This document shows positions 7,533-14,934 of a DNA stretch of 14,934 nucleotides, in pieces. The stretch comes from JBBRWO01 sp964388455 (lineage in GTDB: Bacteria; Actinomycetota; Coriobacteriia; Anaerosomatales; JAAXUF01), in NCBI GenBank assembly GCA_964388455.1, contig CAYMAN010000039.1, forward strand, positions 1 through 14,934, given 5' to 3'. The notes beneath the pieces are model-generated. The model did no database searches and was not told the DNA's origin. It saw nothing but the letters and a program-made list of their open reading frames with translations. The first letter of the stretch is position 1. The number at the start of each line of letters is the position of its first letter. The position numbers and the translations under genes were made by a program.

Positions 7533-8726
7533 TCAGTGAGGGGGCGGCGGCCAACCTTCGAGCTTGCATTTGTTGTAGATGCTCACGATCTCTGTGTCGA
7601 AGAGCGGGCGGTGCAGCTCGACGGTTCTGTGCCGGATCGTGGGTAGGATGGCAGTGGCCTGCTCGCGGCTGATCTCGATGCCATACTCGGCGAACTTCAG
7701 CCCGATGGCGCGTGAACCCGAGTGCTTGCCGACCACGATCTGTCGAGCAAGACCGACGTCTTCGGGCGAGAACACCTCGTAGGTGCGCGGGTTCTTGATG
7801 ATGCCGTCGACGTGGATGCCGCTCTCATGGGAGAACATGTTGCTGCCCACGATCGGCTTGCACGCCGGAATGGTGCGCCCCGCAGCTGCCATCACGTAGT
7901 CGACGATCTCGCGGAACCTCTCCGTCTCTACGCCGATGTCGAGGCACTCGACGTACTTGAGCGCCATGACGATCTCTTCGAGTGCCGCGTTGCCGGCGCG
8001 CTCACCCAGCCCGCCGACAGTGACATTGACCCATGTGGCGCCTGCGTGGATTCCCGCGATGGCGTTGGCCACTGCCATGCCGAAGTCGTTGTGAGTATGC
8101 AACTCGACCTCGAGCCCCGTACATTCGACCAGCTCCCTTACCACCTTGTACATGCTCAGCGGTTCCATGATGCCGACGGTGTCGCAGAACCGGAACCGGT
8201 CGGCACCCTCGTCCTTCGCGGCGGACGCATATTCGAGCAGGAAGCCAAGATCGGTTCGGCTCGCGTCCTCGGCGTTTGCCGAGACGTACATACCTTCGCT
8301 CTTCGCATAGGCGGTGGCCTCGCGTATCGACTTGAGGACCCACGCGCGATCCTTCATGAGCTTGGTCTCGATGTGGATGTCGCTTGTCGCAAGCGAGATG
8401 GCGACCGCGTCTACCCCACAGTCCACAGATGCTTTGATGTCGGAGACTCTTGCCCGATTCCAGCCCAGAATGGAGGCGGTCAGGCCCAAGCTCGCAATCT
8501 CGGCGATCGCCTCCGCCTCATCTCCCCCCATGACGGGGATTCCCGCTTCGATTTGATGCACGCCGATCTCATCGAGATACCGTGCGATCTGCACTTTCTC
8601 GGCATTGGTGAACACGACGCCGGCGCTCTGCTCACCGTCTCGCAGCGTTGTGTCGTCGAGCCTGATCTGGCGCTTGCCGAGGGCACTCTCGACCGGCAGC
8701 TCCCATGTCTTCTTGTGATCCTGCAC
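7533..8726 (-). CDS. nifV: Homocitrate synthase NifV
   Basis: NifV condenses acetyl-CoA with 2-oxoglutarate to homocitrate, the organic ligand of the iron-molybdenum cofactor. The 397-residue protein has the DRE-TIM motif DDTTLRDGEQSAGVVF (24-39), the metal-binding HTHND (210-214), GGLGERAGNA (238-247), FSHESGIHVDGIIKNP (298-313) and GKHSGS (333-338). NifV, 2-isopropylmalate synthase and lysine-pathway homocitrate synthase are close relatives, but the short length without a regulatory domain and the place beside nifA favour NifV. The start is a GTG at 8726 with a GGGAGGT ribosome site 8-9 bases ahead. The end, EGWPPPPH, has a small proline run. It precedes nifA on the same strand. Confidence 0.93.
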   Translation of the reverse strand: MQDHKKTWELPVESALGKRQIRLDDTTLRDGEQSAGVVFTNAEKVQIARYLDEIGVHQIEAGIPVMGGDEAEAIAEIASLGLTASILGWNRARVSDIKASVDCGVDAVAISLATSDIHIETKLMKDRAWVLKSIREATAYAKSEGMYVSANAEDASRTDLGFLLEYASAAKDEGADRFRFCDTVGIMEPLSMYKVVRELVECTGLEVELHTHNDFGMAVANAIAGIHAGATWVNVTVGGLGERAGNAALEEIVMALKYVECLDIGVETERFREIVDYVMAAAGRTIPACKPIVGSNMFSHESGIHVDGIIKNPRTYEVFSPEDVGLARQIVVGKHSGSRAIGLKFAEYGIEISREQATAILPTIRHRTVELHRPLFDTEIVSIYNKCKLEGWPPPPH

Positions 8727-8883
8727 CCGAGCTGAACCTCCCGGCGCTGTGTCGATGCAAACCGTTGATCTCGTAGACCGGCGAATCTCGCGGCGGCTAT
8801 CTCACGGCGGCTGCGCCGGACGGCTCGCGCGCCATGGTCCGACTACACCACGCCAGAGTTTCTGGAGCGTTTCCGACGTGTTT

Positions 8884-8901
8884 GGATTAAGGCCGGATTA
8901 A
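8884..8901. repeat. GGATTAA direct repeat with 11-base period
   Basis: GGATTAA occurs at 8884-8890 and again at 8895-8901, one helical turn apart, in a GC-rich gap where AT-rich words are rare. Such spacing suits a dimeric DNA-binding protein, but this could be chance. Confidence 0.35.
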
Positions 8902-8963
8902 CCGCGTGTCAGTCACCGTCCCCAATCGGCCGCTCGTCGTTTCGCGCTTGGTTTCACGGTGCG

Positions 8964-8980
8964 TTGGCGCACTTGTCGCT
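8964..8980 (+). promoter_or_regulatory. Candidate sigma-54 promoter for the zinc-ribbon gene
   Basis: TTGGCGCACTTGTCGCT has GG and GC spaced by exactly ten bases and differs from the sigma-54 consensus at two defined positions. It lies about 66 bases before the ATG at 9047. If real, the small gene would belong to the NifA/sigma-54 regulon. Confidence 0.45.
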
Positions 8981-8992
8981 TCAATCCTGCCA
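8977..8992 (-). promoter_or_regulatory. Weak candidate sigma-54 site directed towards nifV
   Basis: Read on the minus strand, TGGCAGGATTGAAGCG has a good -24 element (TGGCA) and a GC at the right spacing, but a poor -12 element. It overlaps the opposite-strand candidate at 8964-8980. The leader to nifV would be about 240 bases, which is long. Confidence 0.25.
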
Positions 8993-9046
8993 CGTGGTAA
9001 GTGACCCCGAGAATCCGTCGCAGCACCCTGCACGGGAGGACGATCG

Positions 9047-9277
9047 ATGGTAGAGATCCAGACAGCATGTCCCGGCCGAGACGGCCGCAGTCTGACCGCC
9101 GAGGAACTCCCGTGTCCAGAGTGCGGCTACGCCATCGAGTTCTTCTCGGACGAGAAGTCGCGCCACTGCCCGAGCTGTGGTTTCAAGCACTTCCGCGCCG
9201 CTTCCGGTGACTGCAGCCAGTGGTGCTCGGCGGCTGCTACTTGCTCGATTCTGCAGGGCGGACTCTCACCGACGTGA
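9047..9277 (+). CDS. Small cysteine-rich zinc-ribbon protein, function unknown
   Basis: The 76-residue protein has eight cysteines. CPECG (C23, C26) and CPSCG (C41, C44) frame EFFSDEKSRH and form a rubredoxin-like or zinc-ribbon knuckle pair. A C-terminal DCSQWCSAAATC (C56, C60, C66) could bind a further metal or cluster, and C8 lies near the start. I recall similar short proteins with a CPxCG...CPxCG...WC pattern in strict anaerobes, without an assigned role. A strong GGGAGGA ribosome site six bases before the ATG supports the gene, and a sigma-54-like site lies upstream. Its last 41 bases overlap the end of the convergent fdhA gene, so the two transcripts are antisense there. It could be a redox or metal-handling partner of formate dehydrogenase or of nitrogen fixation; this is a guess from position only. 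Confidence 0.72.
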   Translation: MVEIQTACPGRDGRSLTAEELPCPECGYAIEFFSDEKSRHCPSCGFKHFRAASGDCSQWCSAAATCSILQGGLSPT

Positions 9278-11963
9278 CCTTGAGCGACGGGATCTTGGCC
9301 GTCGGATCGAGATCGGTGCCGGTGATGCGGTTGGCTGGCGAGTCTGCGAAGTGGAACGGCATGAAGACGACGCCGGGCTTGGGTCCGTTGCGGTGCATCA
9401 CGCGCGCCTCGGTCTCCACGGTGCCGTGCTTGCTGCTGACCTCGATGCGGTCGCCGTCGCAGATCCCGAGGGGCTCGGCATTGGCGCGGTTCATCTCCAG
9501 GTAGCCGTGATCGTTGAGTTCGCTCAGTCCCTCGCTGCGGCTCGTCATTGTGTTGGTGTGGAAGTTCCACAGGTGGCGGCCGGTGGTCATCACCAGCGGA
9601 CGCTCCAGCGACGTCAGGTCCGGCGCCGGCTCGAAGTCCACCACCGCGAACGCACCCAGACCGCGCGTGAACGTCTCGGCGTGCAGGATTGCGGTACCGG
9701 GATGCTTGGCGTCGGGACAGGGCCAGCGGATCTCGCCCTCGGCGTCGAGGCGCTTGTAGCTCACGCCGCCGTACTGCGGGGTGACCGCCGACATCTCGAA
9801 CATCACGTCGGCGGGGGAGTCGTACTCCGCCTCCATGCCGAGCAGGTGCGACAGCCGCATGATGATCTCGCCGTCGGGTAGCGCCTCACCGGGTGAGTCG
9901 ATCACCTTGCGGGCGCGCTTGATGCGACGGTCGGTGTTGGTGAAGGTGCCGTCCTTCTCGAGGAAGGACGCGGCCGGGAGCACGACGTCGGCGAGCGACG
10001 CCGTCTCGGTCATGAAGATGTCCTGGACTACCAGGAAGTCGAGTGCTTCGAGCGCCTCGAGGACGTGCGCCTGGTCGGGGTCGGCGATGACGGGGTTCTC
10101 GCCCATGATGTACATCGCCTTGAGGTCGCCCGCGATGGCGGCGTCGGTCATCTCAACCAGCGTCAGTCCCGGCGTCGCCGGCAGTTCCGGCTCCAACTCC
10201 CACAGCTCGCACGTGCGGGCCACGGACTCCGCAGTGAGCGGCTGGTACCCCGGCAAGCAGTTGGGCAGGCAGGCGAGGTCACAGGCGCCCTGGACGTTGT
10301 TCTGTCCGCGCAAAGGATTCACCCCTGTGCCGGGACGGCCGATATTGCCGGTCATCATCGCGAGGTTCGCCAGCGCGCGCACCTGCGTGGTGCCCGACGC
10401 GTGCTGCGTGATGCCCATCGCGTACACGATGCTCGCGGTCTTGGCCGAGCCGTACGCGATGGCGAGTTCTCGGATGTCGGCGACGCTGATGTCGCAGATC
10501 TTCGCGGCGGCCTCGATGTCGTAGGAGAGCAGCATCGTGCGAAGTGCGTCGAAGCCCTCGGTGCGGGTGGCGATGAACGCTTCGTCGGCCAGGCCCTCCT
10601 CGAGGATGATGCGCATCATCGCGTTCAGGAGCGCCACGTTGGCTCCGGGCTCCACAGCCAGCCACTTCTCGGCGTGGTCGACGAGGCGGATGTGGCGCGG
10701 GTCGACCACGTAGATGCGGGTGCCATTGCGCGCGGCCTTCTTCAGCTCGATGCCGATGATGGGATGCGCCTCGGTGGTGTTGGAGCCGATGACGAGTACG
10801 ACCTCGGCGTCATGCAGATCGTCGATCGAATTCGTCATCGCCCCGCTCCCGAATGCTGCGGCCAGACCGGCCACCGTGGAGCTGTGTCAAAGACGGGCGC
10901 AGTGGTCGATGTTGTGCGTCCCCAGACCACCGCGCAGCAGCTTCTGGAAGAGGTAATTCTCCTCGTTGGTGCACTTGGCCGAGGCGAGCCCGGCGATCGC
11001 ATTGCTGCCGCTCTCGTCGCGGGTCGCCGAGAGCTTCTCGGCGACGAGGGTGAGGGCCTCGTCCCAAGTCGCGGCGGTGAGCTCGCCGTCCTTGCGGATG
11101 AGCGGGGTGGTGAGGCGGTCGGCGTGCTCGGCGAAGGACCAGCCGTAGCGGCCTTTGGCGCACAGGTTGCCGTAGTTGGGGCCCTTGTCGAGGGGAGCGC
11201 GCGAGGCGACGATCTTGCCATCCTTGGTGCCGTACTCGACGGTGCAGCCCACGCCGCAGTAGCCGCAGGTCGTCTCGGTCCACGTGACTTCCCAGTGGCG
11301 TCCGCGGAAGCGGCTGACGCGGTCGGTGAGCGCGCCGGTGGGGCACGTCGAGACACACTGGCCGCAGAACTCACAACCGGAGTCGAGCATGGAAGCGCCA
11401 TACGGCGTGTTGGGCAGCGAGTCGAAGCCGCGCTTGGTGGCGCCCCAGACATCGCAGCCCTGGACCTCGTGGCAGATGCGGATGCAGCGACCGCACGAGA
11501 TGCACTTGCCCGGCTCGCGCATGATCAGCGGATTGTCGTCGTCGACCTCCGAGACGTGCTTCTCGCCCTCGAACCGCGAGACCTCGATGCCCATCTCATA
11601 GGCGGCGTCCTGGAGACCGCATCGGCCGTTAGCCTCGCAGGTCAAACACTCGACTCTGTGGTCCGAGAGCAGCAGCTCCACGACGCTCGAACGCAGCTCG
11701 TGGATAGTGTCGCTCTGCGTGGTGACGACCATGCCGTCGGAGACCAGCGTGGTGCATGAGGTCGGGAAGCCACGCAGGCCTTCGATCTCGACGATACACA
11801 GCCGGCACGCGCCGTACGGCTCCAGACGCGGGTCGTGGCAGAGAGTGGGGATGTGGATCCCGGCTTCTCGGCAGGCCTCAAGAACCGTCGCGTCGGCGCG
11901 CGCGGGAACCTGCCGACCATCGATGGTCAGCGTGACGAGTGATGTGTCGGGTGTGTGGTTCAC
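9237..11963 (-). CDS. fdhA: Selenocysteine-containing formate dehydrogenase, catalytic subunit FdhA
   Basis: This is one gene of 908 residues read through an in-frame TGA at 10889-10887 (residue 359). The residues around it, CARL-U-HSSTVAGL, match the CARV-U-HGPSVAGL active site of E. coli FdhF. It interconverts formate and CO2 at a molybdenum or tungsten bis-pterin site. Domains in order are a [2Fe-2S] domain (C42, C53, C56, C70), a His-Cys [4Fe-4S] site (H102, C106, C109, C115), two [4Fe-4S] clusters (C154-C164, C197-C207), the pterin-proximal cluster (C233, C236, C240, C268) with lysine K270, the Sec359-His360 pair, and a C-terminal pterin-binding domain ending at about residue 905. This NuoG/HydA-like front end fits a soluble NAD-linked complex with the NuoE- and NuoF-like subunits just upstream. 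The start is a GTG nine bases after nuoF, with a weak AGGGG site. Ordinary gene callers would split it into 358- and 545-residue pieces. Confidence 0.95.
10854..10889 (-). promoter_or_regulatory. Bacterial SECIS-like element and UGA selenocysteine codon of fdhA
   Basis: The TGA occupies 10889-10887. Eighteen bases later a hairpin forms with GGCC (10872-10869) pairing GGCC (10863-10860) around the apical loop GGTCT (10868-10864). The stem is extended by a U-G and a G-C pair. The GGUCU loop and its distance from the UGA are as I recall for the E. coli fdhF SECIS, the site that recruits SelB. No competing stop follows for 545 codons. Confidence 0.9.
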
Positions 11964-11972
11964 GGGGCGCCC

Positions 11973-13811
11973 CTAGACCTTGGTGATGGCGTCGAACGGG
12001 CACTTGGTCTCGCAGATGCCGCACTTGATGCAGACTTCCGGATCGATCTCGTGAATCTGCTTGGGATCACCGGTGATTGCCGAGACGGGACAGTTCTTTT
12101 TGCAGATGCCGCAGCCACGGCAGTTCTCGGGCACGACAACGTAGGTCGACAGTGCGGCGCACGCATGCGCACGACACTTCTTCTCGCGGATGTGCTCCTC
12201 GTACTCCTCGCGGAAGTAGCGGATCGTGGTCAGCACCGGGTTGGGCGCCGTCCCGCCGAGCGCGCACAGTGACGCCGAGCGCACCACGTTGCCCAGCTGC
12301 TCGAGCTCCTCGATGTCACCGGGCTCACCGAGACCCTCGGTGATGCGTGTGACGATCTCGAGCATGCGCTTGGTGCCGATGCGGCAGGGGACGCACTTGC
12401 CGCACGACTCATCTTGCGTGAACGCGAGGAAGTAGCGGGCGAATGCGACCATGCAGGTGGACTCGTCGACGACGACCAGGCCGCCGGAGCCCACGACGGC
12501 GCCGACCGCCGCGAGCGCGTCGTACTCGATGGGCGTGTCGAAGAGGCTTGCAGGCAGACAGCCACCGCTGGGTCCGCCTATCTGCACCGCCTTGGTCGCA
12601 AGCTTGGTCGATGTGCCGCCGCCGATGTCGTTGACCATCTCGTCGACGGTCAGCCCCATCGGCACCTCGACCAGACCGCTGTGACGCACGCGGCCGGTGA
12701 GCGCGAAGACCTTGGTGCCCTTGCTGGTTCCCGAGCCGATTGCCGCGTACGCCTCGGCGCCGTGCTCGATGATCCAGGCGATGTTGGCGAGTGTCTCGAC
12801 GTTGTTGATGCAGGTGGGCCGGTCCCACAGTCCCGAGGTGGTGGGGAACGGCGGCCGCGGCCGAGGCATCCCGCGATGCCCCTCGACCGACGCGATCAGC
12901 GCCGTTTCCTCGCCGCAGACGAACGCGCCCGCGCCTTCTCGGATGGAGACGGTGTAGTCAAACCCGGTCCCCATGATGTCCTTGCCGAGAAGCCCGGCCG
13001 CCTCGGCATCCGCAATCGCCTTGCGCAGGCGGCGGACGGCGAGCGGGTACTCGGCGCGCACGTAGACGTAGCCCTCGCTCGCCCCGATGGCGTAGGCGGC
13101 GATCGCCATGCCTTCGAGCACGGCGTGCGGGTCGCCCTCGAGGACCGCGCGGTCCATGAACGCGCCCGGGTCGCCTTCGTCGGCGTTGCAGCACATGTAC
13201 TTGAGGTCGCCGGCCGCGTCGCGAGCGAGCTGCCACTTGAGGCCGGTGGAGAAGCCCGCGCCTCCTCGGCCACGAAGGCCTGAGCCGCGGACCGTCTCGA
13301 TGACTGCCTCGGGGGTGAGGGTGGTGAGCGTGGTTCGCAGTGCCACGTAATCACCGCAGGCCAGGGCATCGTCGAGGCTCTCCGGGTCGATGACGCCGCA
13401 GTTGCGCAGCACGATGCGTCGTTGGCGGGCGTTGAAGGGGACGTCGTCGTAGCGCGCGATGGGCGGCTCTTCCGGCGACTCGCGGAAGAGCAACGTGTCG
13501 ACCGGCTCGCGGCCGTCGAGCACCGATTCGATGATGCGCTCGGCCGAGGAGAGACTGACGACGGGGTAGAAGACGCCGTCGGCGCCGACCACGACGACCG
13601 GCCCTTGGGCGCACAACCCGTGGCAGCCGGTCTTGATGACGCGCATCGAGTCGCTGGCGCCGGCCTCGGCGATGGCGGCCTCGAAGCGATCGGCGATGGC
13701 GAGCGAGCCGTTGGCGACGCAACCGGAACCCGCGCAGACGCGGACCTCGTAGACGGCCTCGGGTGCGGCGGGCGTGGCGCCGCGCGGAGTGTCGCTGCTG
13801 ACGGCGGTCAC
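11973..13811 (-). CDS. NuoF/HydB-type diaphorase subunit of the formate dehydrogenase complex
   Basis: The 612-residue protein has an N-terminal thioredoxin-like [2Fe-2S] domain (C26, C31, C63, C67). This is followed by the NADH/FMN-binding core with GRGGAGFSTG (181-190) and GAGAFVCGEE (293-302), an SLBB-type segment, a [4Fe-4S] site (C470, C473, C476, C516), and two added C-terminal ferredoxin clusters (C564-C574 and C594-C604). This full set is that of HydB/HndC subunits of bifurcating hydrogenases and HylB-type formate dehydrogenases, rather than of plain complex I NuoF. It would exchange electrons with NAD(H). The start chosen is a GTG at 13811 that overlaps the nuoE stop as GTGA and has GAGAGG seven bases ahead; a longer reading to 13928 would run inside nuoE. 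It is followed nine bases later by fdhA. Bifurcation to ferredoxin is possible but unproven. Confidence 0.93.
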   Translation of the reverse strand: MTAVSSDTPRGATPAAPEAVYEVRVCAGSGCVANGSLAIADRFEAAIAEAGASDSMRVIKTGCHGLCAQGPVVVVGADGVFYPVVSLSSAERIIESVLDGREPVDTLLFRESPEEPPIARYDDVPFNARQRRIVLRNCGVIDPESLDDALACGDYVALRTTLTTLTPEAVIETVRGSGLRGRGGAGFSTGLKWQLARDAAGDLKYMCCNADEGDPGAFMDRAVLEGDPHAVLEGMAIAAYAIGASEGYVYVRAEYPLAVRRLRKAIADAEAAGLLGKDIMGTGFDYTVSIREGAGAFVCGEETALIASVEGHRGMPRPRPPFPTTSGLWDRPTCINNVETLANIAWIIEHGAEAYAAIGSGTSKGTKVFALTGRVRHSGLVEVPMGLTVDEMVNDIGGGTSTKLATKAVQIGGPSGGCLPASLFDTPIEYDALAAVGAVVGSGGLVVVDESTCMVAFARYFLAFTQDESCGKCVPCRIGTKRMLEIVTRITEGLGEPGDIEELEQLGNVVRSASLCALGGTAPNPVLTTIRYFREEYEEHIREKKCRAHACAALSTYVVVPENCRGCGICKKNCPVSAITGDPKQIHEIDPEVCIKCGICETKCPFDAITKV

Positions 13812-14317
13812 TTCGCGGCCTCTCGGCGGAGCTGCTTGGCGAGCTTGCGAGCGGCGAGCGGTGTCATCTGGCCGTGCACCTGGTCGCCGGTCACCACGAC
13901 CGGAGCCAGCCCGCAGCAGCCCACACACGCGACGGCCTCGACGGTGAAGCTCAGGTCCGCCGACGTCTCGCTGACCCCCACGCCCAGCTCATCGACGATC
14001 GCGCTCGTGACTTCCGGCGCGCCGGCGACGTGGCAGGCGGTTCCGTGGCAGATCCGCACGATGGTGCGGCCGCGCGGCTCGAGGTAGAACTGCGAGTAGA
14101 ACGTCGCGACCCCGTAGACCTCCGAGAACGGCGTGTCGCGCCGCTCGGCGACCTCGCGCAGGACCTCACGCGGGAGGAAGCCGTACACCTGCTGGGCCTG
14201 CTGAAGCACGGGGATCAGCGCACCGGGATCCTGCGCGTACTCGGCCAGGATGGGGCCGAGGAGCGTCAGGTCGACGGCCTCGGACTCCGTGGCGCAGCTG
14301 CAGGTTGGGTCGGTCAC
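13808..14317 (-). CDS. NuoE/HydC-type [2Fe-2S] subunit of the formate dehydrogenase complex
   Basis: The 169-residue thioredoxin-like ferredoxin has the four NuoE cluster cysteines, CHGTAC (C90, C95) and CVGCC (C131, C135), with a spare C134. It also shows the helical lead-in YGFLPREVLREVAERRDTPFSEVYGVATFYSQFYLEPRG (45-83) typical of this family. It would pass electrons between the FMN subunit next to it and other clusters in the complex. The start is a GTG at 14317 with no clear ribosome site, so coupling to acsE, which ends 15 bases earlier, is probable. A short CSC near the N-terminus (C6, C8) is not part of the family core. Its stop overlaps the next gene's start. Confidence 0.93.
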   Translation of the reverse strand: MTDPTCSCATESEAVDLTLLGPILAEYAQDPGALIPVLQQAQQVYGFLPREVLREVAERRDTPFSEVYGVATFYSQFYLEPRGRTIVRICHGTACHVAGAPEVTSAIVDELGVGVSETSADLSFTVEAVACVGCCGLAPVVVTGDQVHGQMTPLAARKLAKQLRREAAK

Positions 14318-14332
14318 AGGATCGGCTCGGTC

Positions 14333-14934
14333 CTAGTCGAGGTACGAATCGCAGTACAGGGTCTCGTTGCGCAGAACCGCCATCGACTTGGCGAGTTCGT
14401 CGCTCAGTGCAAGCTCGGCCGGATCCGTGCGGGCCACGAGCATCTGCAGGTCGTCGTTGGGATCCATGATCGCCGAGGACAGACCGGCCGGGATGAGAAT
14501 TGCGAGCAGAGCGGCGGCCATCGGCGATTTCACATGCTCAGGACACCCATTGTAGATGTTTGAGAGGCCGACGGTGGTCTTGAGCGGCGGTTCGTTGAGA
14601 TGCCCGAACATCGCGATCGCCTCGGCGGCTTCCACGGCCTGCTGCTGAGCCACGCCGACGGGGAGCAGAAGCGGGTCGAGGTAGAGGCGGTCGAGCGGCA
14701 CGTCGAACTCCATCATCGCGGCCATGATCGCCATTGCGGCTTCGACGCGCTCGTTCGCGTCACGCGAGACGCCCTTCTCGGTCATGCACAGGCCGATGAT
14801 CTCGGCCTCGTAGGTCTTGGCGAGCGGGAGGAACGTCTCGAGGCGCGCACGCTCGGCGGAGGTGGAGTTGATGACCGGCTGCAGCTTGCAGACCTTGAGG
14901 CCAGCCTCCATCGCGAGCGGGTTCATGGTGTCGA
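14333..14934 (-). CDS. acsE: Methyltetrahydrofolate:corrinoid/iron-sulfur protein methyltransferase AcsE (5' end outside window)
   Basis: AcsE moves the methyl group of methyltetrahydrofolate to the cobalt of the corrinoid/iron-sulfur protein in the Wood-Ljungdahl pathway. About 200 C-terminal residues are inside the window. They align along their whole length with the Moorella enzyme as I recall it: TMNPLAMEAGLKVCK, INSTSAERARLETFLPLA, EIIGLCMTEKGV, LYLDPLLLPVGVAQ, VGLSNIYNGC and a C-terminal NETLYCDSYLD. The asparagine of GLSN, which contacts N5 of the folate in the known enzyme, is kept. The reading frame continues past an internal Met at 14926 to the window edge without a stop, and the full family length is about 262, so the real start is outside. 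It is upstream of nuoE, nuoF and fdhA on the same strand, tying that complex to CO2 fixation or acetyl-CoA breakdown. Confidence 0.92.
   Translation of the reverse strand, partial: DTMNPLAMEAGLKVCKLQPVINSTSAERARLETFLPLAKTYEAEIIGLCMTEKGVSRDANERVEAAMAIMAAMMEFDVPLDRLYLDPLLLPVGVAQQQAVEAAEAIAMFGHLNEPPLKTTVGLSNIYNGCPEHVKSPMAAALLAILIPAGLSSAIMDPNDDLQMLVARTDPAELALSDELAKSMAVLRNETLYCDSYLD

Larger units (their letters stand above)
8727..9046. other. Divergent intergenic region between nifV and the zinc-ribbon gene
   Basis: No gene is visible in these 320 bases. They must hold the promoter of nifV (leftward) and of the small gene at 9047 (rightward). I see a GGATTAA direct repeat (8884-8890 and 8895-8901), a CGGCGGCT direct repeat (8791-8798 and 8805-8812), and two overlapping sigma-54-like sites on opposite strands near 8964-8992. 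No exact TGT-N10-ACA NifA site was found. Confidence 0.6.

Noticed and set aside
8791..8812. CGGCGGCT direct repeat before nifV
   Set aside because: Such GC-rich words are expected by chance in this composition.
10887..10889. Stop codon splitting fdhA into two genes or a pseudogene
   Set aside because: The codon is TGA at the selenocysteine site, followed by a SECIS-like hairpin, and the frame stays intact on both sides.
10065..11759. Long + strand open frame (564 codons) opposite fdhA
   Set aside because: Same shadow-frame composition; the opposite strand encodes a complete FdhA with all expected motifs.
13812..13928. Earlier start for the NuoF-like gene, inside nuoE
   Set aside because: The added residues are a shadow of nuoE; the GTG at 13811 overlaps the nuoE stop and has a GAGAGG site.

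Overview
This high-GC window comes from an anaerobic, nitrogen-fixing bacterium that also carries genes of the Wood-Ljungdahl pathway. Many genes start with GTG (nifI2, modB, modC, trmO-like, nifV, fdhA, nuoF, nuoE), the base composition is strongly GC, and nif regulators of the NifI1/NifI2 type sit next to a selenocysteine formate dehydrogenase and AcsE. Together these suggest a deep-branching anaerobic high-GC lineage, possibly an acetogen-like actinobacterium (Coriobacteriia or a relative). That placement is an inference; no rRNA or marker gene is present to test it.

Positions 1-1676 (+) hold the end of a nif operon: a NifX-like cofactor carrier, the paired PII-like nitrogenase regulators nifI1 and nifI2, and a nif-specific 2[4Fe-4S] ferredoxin. 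Three tandem hairpins (1695-1795) close it. A near-consensus sigma-54 promoter (1897-1911) then drives a second + strand operon (1947-5930): nifB, modA, modB, modC, a free-standing molbindin (mop), and a TrmO/TsaA-family gene. This puts iron-molybdenum cofactor synthesis and molybdate uptake and storage under one promoter, which is what NifA control would predict.

Convergent to it on the - strand are nifA (5934-7457; GAF, AAA+ with GAFTGA, HTH) and upstream nifV (homocitrate synthase, 7533-8726). A perfect 6-bp inverted repeat lies just before nifA. The 320-base gap 8727-9046 holds candidate divergent sigma-54-like sites and a direct repeat. From it a small cysteine-rich zinc-ribbon gene (9047-9277, +) is read towards the formate dehydrogenase operon and overlaps the end of that operon.

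The rest (9237-14934, -) is an operon read acsE, nuoE-like, nuoF-like, fdhA. FdhA is interrupted by an in-frame TGA that is very probably selenocysteine: the flanking residues match the FdhH active site, and a SECIS-like hairpin with a GGUCU loop follows. The NuoE/NuoF partners carry the cofactor set of HydB/HndC-type subunits, so the complex probably couples CO2/formate to NAD(H) and perhaps ferredoxin. AcsE then moves the methyl group made from that formate to the corrinoid protein.

Molybdenum (or tungsten) links the two halves: the transporter and molbindin could supply both nitrogenase and formate dehydrogenase. There are no rRNA or tRNA genes, CRISPR arrays or insertion sequences that I can see.
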